The notes beneath the pieces were generated by a model, which ran no database searches, was not told where the DNA came from, and saw nothing but the letters and a program-made list of their open reading frames with translations. Below, piece by piece: positions 56,496-64,000 of a stretch of 64,000 nt of DNA. This DNA is from Massilia sp. BSC265. Lineage in GTDB: Bacteria; Pseudomonadota; Gammaproteobacteria; Burkholderiales; Burkholderiaceae_D. Location of the stretch: NCBI RefSeq assembly GCF_000740675.1, contig NZ_JPXI01000036.1:62001-126000 (forward strand). Reading direction: 5' to 3'. How positions within the stretch are numbered: the stretch's first letter is position 1; the number at the start of each line of letters is the position of its first letter. The translations under genes and the position numbers were made by a program.

Positions 56496-57853
56496 ACTCC
56501 CAGGGTCTGGCGGATGGCCGCAAGCGGACGGCGCATGATCCAGTAAGCCATCGGCACCCAGCCCGCCGAGAGCTTGGCAGTACCTTTCAGGCCGACACGG
56601 TGCGCCGTCGCACCATCGAGGGTCGCCCGCACGCGGTAGGCATGGCTGCCGTCCGGACGCTCGATCGCATCGTAGGAGACATAACGCACGCGGGCACCGA
56701 CCGGCTCGAGCGGACTGGCGGACAGGTACAGGCTGACCGGGGCGCCCGGCGCCAGCGGGATCGCGTCGCCGACCGACAGCCAGGCTTCGACCTCCACGTC
56801 ATCCAGGGCCGCGATGCGCATGATGCGTTCGCCGGTCTGCACGGGACGGCCGTTCCATTCGCTCGGATCGTCGAACAGGGCAATGCCGTCACGCGGCGCG
56901 GTCACGCTCGCGCGCCGGACCACGCTCCCGAGGTAATCCGTTTCGGCGCGGCGCTCTTCGATCTTGCCTTGCAGCGTAGATAGCATGGCCTTGGACCTGG
57001 CGTCGGTGAGCGCCTGCTGGAGCGCCTGGCGGTACTCTGCCTCGGCCGTACTGAGGGCCTGCAACGCCACCGCATAGCGGCTGTCCAGCTGGGCCTGGTC
57101 GAAGTCGAACAGGGGCTGCCCGGCCTTGACCAGCTGGTTCGGGGCGACGCGGAAGCGCTCGATCACGCCGTCGAGCGGCGAGCGGATCGACGCCGGATTC
57201 GACGGCACCAGGGCGCCCGGCGCGAGCACGGTCAGGCGCACCGGGCAGGCCAGCACCAGCAGCACTGCCGCCGCGACCTGCCAGTTGCGGCGGCGCCACG
57301 GGGGCAGGCCGGACTCGCGCTCGAGCACGCGCCGCCGGCGCATGCGCTCACGCAGCGCGCGCAGGCCCCAGCGCTGCGGCTGCCGCCGCGCCTTCAATGC
57401 ATGGCGCAGGATATCGGCCCATTCGGCGAGCACCGCCGTTTCGCGCTCCATCCAGGGAATGTCGCGCGCCAGCAGCAGCGCCCCCCTGCCCCCTTGCCTG
57501 TCGCCGGCCAGGGGCAACAGCAAGGCGTACTGCGGCAGCCATTCTTCCCACTCCGCCCCCAGCTCCGCGGGCAGGTCCGACGCGGTGACCGGCCCAGATG
57601 CCGCCACCTGGCGCAGCACGCGGTCGATCCACTGCGTGTACGGCGCATTCGCTTCGATCTGCACGACTCCGGACAGCGCGCGCACACCGCTTTCCTCGAA
57701 CCACAACACGGCCTGGCGGTAGGGTGCCAATGCATGCGTTGCATTCACAGCCAGAAATTCGATTTCGACCGCATCGGCTGCGTGGCGTGCGCGGTGCGCG
57801 AGATCGAGCAGAGTGGCAAGAGGATTGCGCGTGCCCGGGTCTTGTGCTTCCAT
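56492..57853 (-). CDS. HlyD-type periplasmic adaptor with N-terminal GAF-like domain
   Basis: 453 residues. Residues 1-150 look like a cytoplasmic GAF-type fold (LWFEESGVRALSGVVQIEANAP, LPLAGDRQGGRGALLLARDIPWME). A basic stretch precedes a membrane helix (WQVAAAVLLVLACPVRLTVLA). The periplasmic part has the two lipoyl-like halves, IRSPLDGVIERFRVAPNQLVKAGQ and VTAPRDGIALFDDPSEWNG, around a coiled coil (KIEERRAETDYLGSV). It lies 17 bases after the giant gene and overlaps the M50 fusion gene. No ABC transporter or TolC gene is in the window. Confidence 0.88.
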   Translation of the reverse strand: MEAQDPGTRNPLATLLDLAHRARHAADAVEIEFLAVNATHALAPYRQAVLWFEESGVRALSGVVQIEANAPYTQWIDRVLRQVAASGPVTASDLPAELGAEWEEWLPQYALLLPLAGDRQGGRGALLLARDIPWMERETAVLAEWADILRHALKARRQPQRWGLRALRERMRRRRVLERESGLPPWRRRNWQVAAAVLLVLACPVRLTVLAPGALVPSNPASIRSPLDGVIERFRVAPNQLVKAGQPLFDFDQAQLDSRYAVALQALSTAEAEYRQALQQALTDARSKAMLSTLQGKIEERRAETDYLGSVVRRASVTAPRDGIALFDDPSEWNGRPVQTGERIMRIAALDDVEVEAWLSVGDAIPLAPGAPVSLYLSASPLEPVGARVRYVSYDAIERPDGSHAYRVRATLDGATAHRVGLKGTAKLSAGWVPMAYWIMRRPLAAIRQTLGV

Positions 57854-57870
57854 GATTGACTATCCGTTCA

Positions 57871-60800
57871 TTATTTTCCAGCGATGCTCGCCAGTTGCGC
57901 TTGGCGCGCGTTTGCCGTGCCGGTCTTGCGCAGCAGGTCGGTCAGCCCCGCCTTTCCGCCCACGTCCTTGGCCTGGCCCACGTTCAGGCGGAACAGGGCA
58001 GTCGCTTCGCGGCCGGCCTGGTCGCGTGCGGTCAGCTTGATCCGCAGCTCGCCCTTCGTGCCTTCCGGCACCTGTCCCGAAAACTGCCCCGTCTGGCCGT
58101 TGAACTGGACCCAGCTCGGCAAGGGGCTGCCATCCTGCATGGTTGCGGCCAGGCGCACGACCGCTTTCGGCTGCGTGTGCGCGAATGCATCGGACGGTAC
58201 CGTCACCGACAGCCGGGCACCGGTTTCGATGTACTGGTCCGGCACCCCCTGGAACAGCACCAGGGCCGGTTCGTCGGCCGGCGCGACCACGGTGCGGAAG
58301 CCGTCGGAACGCGTGTACACGTCGCTCAGCTCCGCGACACGCTGGAGTTGCAGTTCGAACGAGCTTTCGGATGCGCGGCCACCGGCGAAGCCGCTGCCGA
58401 GGGTGAGCGTATCGTTACTGACCAGGCTGCCCGGCGCGACCGGATCGGCCGCCCGCGGGGCGGCAAACACCGGTGCTGCGACTTCGGACGGTGCTGCGAC
58501 TTCAGGCGCCGCGACCACGGCCGGGGGCGCAGCCCCCGGCGCGACCACGGGAGCCGGCGGGAGCAGTACTTCCCGCGGCACGACCGGTACTGCCACGCGC
58601 ACCTCCCCGCTGGTTGCATCGCGCGAGACGTTGCCCGACAAATCAGTCACGGCAGCGACCACATCGTAGCTGAGACCAGGCTCCAGTCTGGCAGGCGTAC
58701 CCGATACCGGTGTCGCGGTCGACAGGTCCAGCGTCCAGCTGCCATTCTGCGGCGTCACGTCGTAGGTCGCGCCACCGATCGTCACCTGCAGCTTCTCACC
58801 CGGAGCCTGCACTGCACTGCCGGTGATCACCGGCGTCGGACTGGACGTCACGATCGTATCGACGGTCGGTGCTGCCGGCGCCGAGGTGTCGAGCGTTACC
58901 GACTGTACCGTCGCGGCGCCGGACAGGCCGGACAGGGTATTGGTGACGCGCGCCTCGATCGCCCAATTGGCGTCATGGGCGCCGCTGTCGACCGCCGACC
59001 AGCTGGTGCCAGTGACGGTGGCGGTGGTCCAGCTTGCGCCTCCGTCGTACGAGACCCTGACGATCTCGTTGCGGCCCAGCGGCGCACTGAGCGAGCCGGT
59101 GACAATGCGGTTGGCGCCGCCGTCGGAGGTGATGAAGTCGGTCGCCGAGACGCCGGTATCGCGCGTCATCGACGAGATGCCCAGCGATTGCGACGGGGCC
59201 GGCGGATTGGCGACCGTGATGCTGACCGAGGTGCTGGCGCTCAGCGCGCCGTCGCTGGCGACCACCGTGACCGTGTAGCTCCCCACGCTGCCGGCAGCCG
59301 GCGTCCCGCTGAAGCTGAGCGTCGCGGGGTCGAACACCAGCCATGCAGGCAGCGGGCTGCCGTCGGCCAGTGTGGCGGTGTAAGTCAGCACCGGGCTGTC
59401 GATGTCGGTAAAGGCCGGCACCTGGATCGGTGTCATCGGCTCGCCGAGCATGCCCGTTCCGCTGGCGCCGCCGTGCGCCTGTGGCGCATCGTTGACCGGG
59501 GCCACGGTGACGTCCACCACATACGTGTTGCTGCCGCCCTTGCCGTCTCTGACCGTATAGGTGAAGCGATCGGCACCGTGGTAATTCGCCTCCGGGGTGT
59601 AACGGTAGCTGCCATCGGCAAGGATGCTGACGGTACCATGGGCCGGGGCGCCGGCGCCGGCATACGTCACCGCGTCGCCGTCGACATCAAGCGCACGAGG
59701 CAGGCTGCCGGATACCGGGGTGTCCTCCAGCGTGCTGAGCGCAGCATTGGCGGCGACCGGCGCATCGTTGACCGGCGTGACCGTCACGTTGACCGTATAG
59801 GTATTGCTGCCGCCCTTGCCGTCGCTGACCGTGTAGCCGAAGCTGTCGGCACCGTGGTAGTTGGCAGCCGGGATATAGGTGTAGCTGCCGTCGGCCCTGA
59901 TCTCGACCGTGCCGTGCGACGGGTCGCTTGCCTTGGCGTAGCTCACCGGATCCTGGTCGGCGTCGGTGGCGGTCGGCAGCTTTCCGGTTGCCGGCGTGTC
60001 TTCGCTCGTCGTGACGGTGGCGCCAGATCCCACAGGCGCCTCGTTGACCGCGCCTACCGTTACGCTGACAGTATACGTATTGCTGCCCCCGTTGCCGTCG
60101 CTGACGGTGTAGCGGAAGCTGTCGGCGCCATGGTAGCCGGGCGCCGGCGCATAGGTATAGCTGCCGTCGGCCTTGATCTCGACCTTACCATGCGACGGAT
60201 TGCTCGCCGTGGCGTAGCTCACCGCATCCTGGTCGGCATCGGTGGCCGCGGGCAGCTTGCCCGATACCGGCGTGTTTTCGTTGGTCGCGATTGCGGTGTC
60301 GGATGCCATTGGAGCATCGTTGACCGGCGTGACCGCCACGCTGACCGTATAGGTATTGCTGCCGCCCTTGCCGTCGCTGACGGTATAGCTGAAGCTGTCC
60401 GCACCGTTGTAGTTGGCGACCGGCGTATAGGTGTAGCTGCCGTCGGCCTTGATCTCGACCGTGCCGTGCGACGGGCCGCTCGCCCTGGCGTAGCTCACCG
60501 GATCCTGCTCGGCGTCGGTGGCTGCCGGCAGTTTGCCCGCTGCCGGCGTGTCTTCGCTCGTCGTGATCGTGGTGTCGGATGCCACAGGGGCACCGTTGAC
60601 CGCGCCTACGGTCACGCTGACCGTATAGGTATTGCTGCCGCCCTTCCCGTCACTGACCGTATAGCTGAAGCTGTCCGCACCGTTATAGCCAGGCGCTGGC
60701 GTATAGGTGTAGCTGCCGTCGGCCTTGATCTCGACCGTGCCGTGCGACGGGTCGCCCGCCTTGGCGTAGCTCACCGGATCCTGGTCGGCGTCGGTGGCGG

Positions 60801-63800
60801 CCGGCAGCTTGCCCGCTGCCGGCGTGTCTTCGCTCGTCGTGATCGCGGCCCCGGATGCGACCGGCGCATCGTTGACCGGCGTGACATTCACCGTCATGCG
60901 GACGGTATCGGACGCGGCGCCCGCCGGGTCGTATACCTTGTAGTCGAAGCCGGCATACGGGCTGCCGTTGGCATCGGGTGCCGGCGCGAACTGCAGCTTG
61001 CCGGCGGCGATGTCCTCCGCCGTCACGAGCACGCTCGCACCCACGTCGCTCCAGACGCCGTCGCCGCCCTTGAGCTGCAGCTTGCCGGTCGAGGGTGCGA
61101 ACACCTCGACCCGGGCCAGGGTGTCGGCCGGGTTGGCGTCGGCAAAGGCGAAGTCGCCCGACTTGAACACGTAGGCCGTGTCCTCGAGCGTCGTGACCGC
61201 ACGGTTCTCGCTGGTCGGCGCGATGTTGCCGGCGCGGATCGTGATGTCGACCGTCTTGGCCACGGTCGTGCTGCTGCCGTCGCTCACCGTCACCGTGAAC
61301 GCATCGACCTGCCCGCTGCCGAAGACATCGGCCTTGTACACCAGCTTGTTGTCGAGGATGTCCTGCTGGGTGAAGCTGGTCACCACGGCGCCGCCGATCG
61401 TCAGCTGGCCCTTGCCGGGCGCGGACGTGACGGTGAACACCAGCTTGGATGCAGCGGTATCGATATCCTGCGCATCCAGGTAGGTCCTGCCGATGACGAC
61501 CTGCTGGCCCTGGACGACCTCGACCGGGGCAACGCTCAGTACCGGTGCGTCGTCGACCGGCGTGACCGTCACGTTGACCGTATAGGTATTGCTGCCGCCC
61601 TTGCCGTCGCTGACCGTGTAGCCGAAGCTGTCGGCACCGTGGTAGTTGGCAACCGGCGTATAGGTGTAGCTGCCGTCGGCCTTGATCTCGACCGTGCCGT
61701 GCGACGGGTCGCCCGCCTTGGCGTAGCTCACCGGATCCTGGTCGGCGTCGGTGGCGGCCGGCAGCTTGCCCGCTGCCGGCGTGTCTTCGCTCGTCGCGAT
61801 TGCGGCGCCGGACGCGACCGGCGCATCGTTGACCGGGGTGACGTCCACTGTCATCACGGCATCGCTCGATGCCAGGCCAGTCGCATCGTAGACCTTGAAG
61901 TTGAAGCGCGCATAGTCCAGCCCGAACTGGTTCAGGTCCGGCATGAAGCGCAGCTTGCCGGCACCGATGTCCGCAGCGCTGACTTTGACTCCCGCTGCGT
62001 CCACATCGATCCATGCGTCGCCGCTGCGTACCTGCAGTTTGCCGGCAGGCGGCAGCGTAAACAGTTCGACCGCCCCCAGCGCATCGCCGGTGTTGGCATC
62101 GCGGAAGGCAAAATCAGCCGTCCCGAACACATAGCCGACGTCTTCGTTCGTCGATACCGTTCCGTCTTCGGTGTTCGGCGCGTACTGTGTCGTGATGATG
62201 CTGATGTCGACCGCCTTGCCGCCCGCGGTGTCCTTCCCGTCGCTGACCTGCACGACGAACTGGTCGGTCTGGTTGCTGCCGAAAGGCTTGGCCGTATAAG
62301 TCAACCTGCCGCTATCGACGTCCTGTTGGGTGAAGGACGTGGACCCGGTCACCGCGACGCCATCGAACTTGAGCGTGCCGTTGACCGGCATGCCGGTCAC
62401 GGTGTACCGCAGTTCCGCCGCCCCGTTGTCGGGGTCGTTGGCACTCAGGTAGCCCGCGCCGATGGTAATGGTCGAGTCCTGGTTCAGCGTCACCTGGGAA
62501 CTCTTGATGACCGGCGCGTCGTTCACGGCCGCGATATTCACCGTGCGCGTGATGTTCAGCACGGCGGCGTCCTGCCCGCCATTGGCGGTGCCGCCGTTAT
62601 CCTGCAGTCCGGTAATGGTGAAAGTACGGATGGCGTTGGCGCCGTAGTTGGTCGGATTGTCGCTGACGGACTGGTAGCCCAGGCCGCCGACCAGCGCCTG
62701 CACCGCGGCGGTCGTCGCCTCGCCGGTGTGGATGGTCACCATGCTCGTGCCGGCGTTTCGCACGATGTCGACGCGATAGCCACTCGCCGTCAACACCTCG
62801 CTGGCCGCCTGATCGAGGTAGAAGGCCTTGCCGTCGATGACCAGCTGGTCACCGTCGAATACATTGCTTGCCGTCATGGTCAAGCGCGTGATCGCCTGTC
62901 CCGTCTCGCCCGCACCCAAGGTGGCAGTGGCGCCGGCGAACAGCGTGGTGGCGCTCGCGTTCTCGGTGTAGCCTGCGGCGCTGCCGGATACGCTCAGGGT
63001 AGGCGCATCGTTCACGCCGCTAATGCTCACCCGCACGTAGACGGTACCGCCGCTGGTCGCCACCTGGTAGCTTTCCTGGATCGTCTGGCCGTCGCGCAGC
63101 GCCTGAACCTGGGTATGGCCATTGTTGACGGTATAGCTCCAGGTCTTGCCGCTCCCGACCAGCGTGCCCAGGGCAGCCGTCCCCAGCGTGTTGCCGATGA
63201 ACGAGGTGCCGGTGATGTCGTAGTTCAGCGATCCGTTCGCGTGCAGGTTGCCGTTGCTGACACCATTATCTTCCAACAAGCTGCCGGCCACGGTGCCGGT
63301 CAGGGCAGGCTGGCTGATCGTAATGCTGCCGACCGTGGCCGTCGCGCTCTTTGGTCCGCCGAGGCCGGTGTTGCCGTTGTCGTCGACGGTCAGGGTCAGC
63401 GTCGCCGCCCCGCTCAGGCTCAGCCCTGGCTGGTACAGCACCTTGGCCACACTCGCGTTGTCACCGGCCAGGAAGGCATTGATGCTGGCGACGCTGCCCG
63501 TCATCCGGAGCGCGCCCGCACCCGACCCGCTGATGGTCACGCCATCGATCGTGACCGTACCCGTGGCCGGGCTGGTGCTGCTGCCGCTGTACAGTTGCAG
63601 GATGCCCTTGTCCACGCCGAGCGTAACGCTGACCTGGCCGCTGCCGGCATCGATATCCGCCACCGCGAGGGCCGAGTTGTAGCCAGTGCCCAGGATCAGG
63701 GCGTCGGACGTGGTGGCCGACGCGCTCGCGTAGACGGTCTTGCTGACCACCGTGCGGTTCAGGGCGGTGGCCGCGCCGCTGATGGTGGGAGCGTCGTTCA

Positions 63801-64000
63801 CGGGCTGCACCAGCACCGTGACCGAGCCGAGGGCACTGCTTTGGAGGTCGCTGTCAGTGACCTTGAACTGCACGGTCCGCGGCGACGCCGACGGCGCGTC
63901 GCCATCGGTCGAGAAGGTCACGGCGCGCACCACCTCCGAGACCTGGTCGATGCTGACGTTCGCCGCGCTGAAGTCGGCGGTCAGGACGTTCGACGCATAC
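57871..64000 (-). CDS. Giant tandem-repeat surface protein (cadherin/VCBS/Ig-like), N-terminal part outside window
   Basis: At least 2042 residues; the frame is open through the right edge, so the N-terminus and any secretion signal are not seen. It is a chain of beta-sandwich repeats. Six copies of a ~95-residue type (VNDAPVASGAAI..EDTPAAGKLPAATDADQDPV..ADGSYTYTP..YHGADSFGYTVSDGKGGSNTY) are joined to other cadherin/CalX-like, Ig (He_PIG) and Pro/Ala-rich domains. Acidic DxDxD-type loops suggest calcium binding. No RTX nonapeptides occur in the visible part. It ends in NARQAQLASIAGK. The adhesin role is inferred from repeats. The adjacent adaptors and protease suggest a dedicated export route. 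Confidence 0.85.
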   Translation of the reverse strand, partial: YASNVLTADFSAANVSIDQVSEVVRAVTFSTDGDAPSASPRTVQFKVTDSDLQSSALGSVTVLVQPVNDAPTISGAATALNRTVVSKTVYASASATTSDALILGTGYNSALAVADIDAGSGQVSVTLGVDKGILQLYSGSSTSPATGTVTIDGVTISGSGAGALRMTGSVASINAFLAGDNASVAKVLYQPGLSLSGAATLTLTVDDNGNTGLGGPKSATATVGSITISQPALTGTVAGSLLEDNGVSNGNLHANGSLNYDITGTSFIGNTLGTAALGTLVGSGKTWSYTVNNGHTQVQALRDGQTIQESYQVATSGGTVYVRVSISGVNDAPTLSVSGSAAGYTENASATTLFAGATATLGAGETGQAITRLTMTASNVFDGDQLVIDGKAFYLDQAASEVLTASGYRVDIVRNAGTSMVTIHTGEATTAAVQALVGGLGYQSVSDNPTNYGANAIRTFTITGLQDNGGTANGGQDAAVLNITRTVNIAAVNDAPVIKSSQVTLNQDSTITIGAGYLSANDPDNGAAELRYTVTGMPVNGTLKFDGVAVTGSTSFTQQDVDSGRLTYTAKPFGSNQTDQFVVQVSDGKDTAGGKAVDISIITTQYAPNTEDGTVSTNEDVGYVFGTADFAFRDANTGDALGAVELFTLPPAGKLQVRSGDAWIDVDAAGVKVSAADIGAGKLRFMPDLNQFGLDYARFNFKVYDATGLASSDAVMTVDVTPVNDAPVASGAAIATSEDTPAAGKLPAATDADQDPVSYAKAGDPSHGTVEIKADGSYTYTPVANYHGADSFGYTVSDGKGGSNTYTVNVTVTPVDDAPVLSVAPVEVVQGQQVVIGRTYLDAQDIDTAASKLVFTVTSAPGKGQLTIGGAVVTSFTQQDILDNKLVYKADVFGSGQVDAFTVTVSDGSSTTVAKTVDITIRAGNIAPTSENRAVTTLEDTAYVFKSGDFAFADANPADTLARVEVFAPSTGKLQLKGGDGVWSDVGASVLVTAEDIAAGKLQFAPAPDANGSPYAGFDYKVYDPAGAASDTVRMTVNVTPVNDAPVASGAAITTSEDTPAAGKLPAATDADQDPVSYAKAGDPSHGTVEIKADGSYTYTPAPGYNGADSFSYTVSDGKGGSNTYTVSVTVGAVNGAPVASDTTITTSEDTPAAGKLPAATDAEQDPVSYARASGPSHGTVEIKADGSYTYTPVANYNGADSFSYTVSDGKGGSNTYTVSVAVTPVNDAPMASDTAIATNENTPVSGKLPAATDADQDAVSYATASNPSHGKVEIKADGSYTYAPAPGYHGADSFRYTVSDGNGGSNTYTVSVTVGAVNEAPVGSGATVTTSEDTPATGKLPTATDADQDPVSYAKASDPSHGTVEIRADGSYTYIPAANYHGADSFGYTVSDGKGGSNTYTVNVTVTPVNDAPVAANAALSTLEDTPVSGSLPRALDVDGDAVTYAGAGAPAHGTVSILADGSYRYTPEANYHGADRFTYTVRDGKGGSNTYVVDVTVAPVNDAPQAHGGASGTGMLGEPMTPIQVPAFTDIDSPVLTYTATLADGSPLPAWLVFDPATLSFSGTPAAGSVGSYTVTVVASDGALSASTSVSITVANPPAPSQSLGISSMTRDTGVSATDFITSDGGANRIVTGSLSAPLGRNEIVRVSYDGGASWTTATVTGTSWSAVDSGAHDANWAIEARVTNTLSGLSGAATVQSVTLDTSAPAAPTVDTIVTSSPTPVITGSAVQAPGEKLQVTIGGATYDVTPQNGSWTLDLSTATPVSGTPARLEPGLSYDVVAAVTDLSGNVSRDATSGEVRVAVPVVPREVLLPPAPVVAPGAAPPAVVAAPEVAAPSEVAAPVFAAPRAADPVAPGSLVSNDTLTLGSGFAGGRASESSFELQLQRVAELSDVYTRSDGFRTVVAPADEPALVLFQGVPDQYIETGARLSVTVPSDAFAHTQPKAVVRLAATMQDGSPLPSWVQFNGQTGQFSGQVPEGTKGELRIKLTARDQAGREATALFRLNVGQAKDVGGKAGLTDLLRKTGTANARQAQLASIAGK
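59480..60870. repeat. Five tandem ~280-base coding repeats in the giant gene
   Basis: Each unit encodes about 95 residues with the phrases EDTP, ADGSYTYTP, SDGKGGSNTY and VNDAP. A sixth unit lies apart at about 61550-61830. Two of them share a 142-base identical stretch (60698-60839 and 61655-61796), 957 bases apart and in frame. Confidence 0.9.

Noticed and set aside
57871..64000. RTX toxin or classic type I-secreted adhesin
   Set aside because: No GGxGxDxxx repeats are visible, and no ABC transporter or TolC gene is within the window; the N-terminus and right-hand neighbours are unseen.

Overview
The window is about 64 kb of GC-rich chromosome. Its gene order and protein families point to a betaproteobacterium of the Oxalobacteraceae (Massilia, Duganella or a close relative). 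Supporting clusters are glyQ-glyS-gmhB-plsC, pyrR-pyrB-pseudo-pyrC downstream of yqgE-ruvX, an H-NS protein of the short betaproteobacterial type, aroQ-accB-accC-prmA-(zinc-ribbon DUF3426), and pilGHIJ-pilL. The taxonomic call rests on gene order and protein character; no database was searched. No rRNA, tRNA, prophage, insertion sequence or CRISPR array was seen.

Layout. 1-4.8 kb: glycyl-tRNA synthetase genes, heptose bisphosphate phosphatase, acyltransferase and a YgjP-type metalloprotein. 4.9-11 kb, mostly minus strand: LPS inner-core genes (waaA, waaC, phosphohexomutase), an H-NS protein and a WecA/MraY-type transferase. 11.3-20.6 kb: apaH, ilvD, an acyltransferase, the pyr cluster with ruvX and yqgE, and a photolyase. 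21-30.4 kb, minus strand: a complete Pil-Chp type IV pilus chemosensory operon and a rubredoxin. 30.5-41 kb: a ThiD-like kinase and hemL (plus strand), then corA, mtgA, aroE, a TonB-like protein, an RNase II-type enzyme, ubiC, yqiA and mpl (minus strand). 41-48.5 kb, plus strand: a small conserved protein, a TlpA thioredoxin, aroQ, accBC, prmA, a DUF3426 protein and a PfkB kinase. 48.6-52.5 kb: yggT, a 462-residue Ala/Lys histone-like gene, a candidate small RNA, a broken LysR gene and doxX.

52.6-64 kb, minus strand: the most distinctive block. A giant tandem-repeat surface protein, cut by the right window edge, is followed by a GAF-like plus HlyD-type adaptor, a PqqD-like/M50 protease/HlyD-type fusion, and a large glycosyltransferase. 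I read this as a candidate dedicated maturation and export system for the giant protein, possibly with glycosylation. That reading is inferred from gene context and domains.

Cross-cutting features. Seven copies of a palindromic repeat ending in GTAGGGTGGGC / GCCCACCCTAC lie between genes, mainly at convergent gene ends. In four cases the repeat end itself supplies the TAG stop codon of the neighbouring gene. The pyrC-like gene has lost the metal-ligand histidines and is best read as a non-catalytic partner of PyrB. The LysR gene next to doxX carries a frameshifting internal deletion, while a palindromic operator-like site remains in the shared promoter region.
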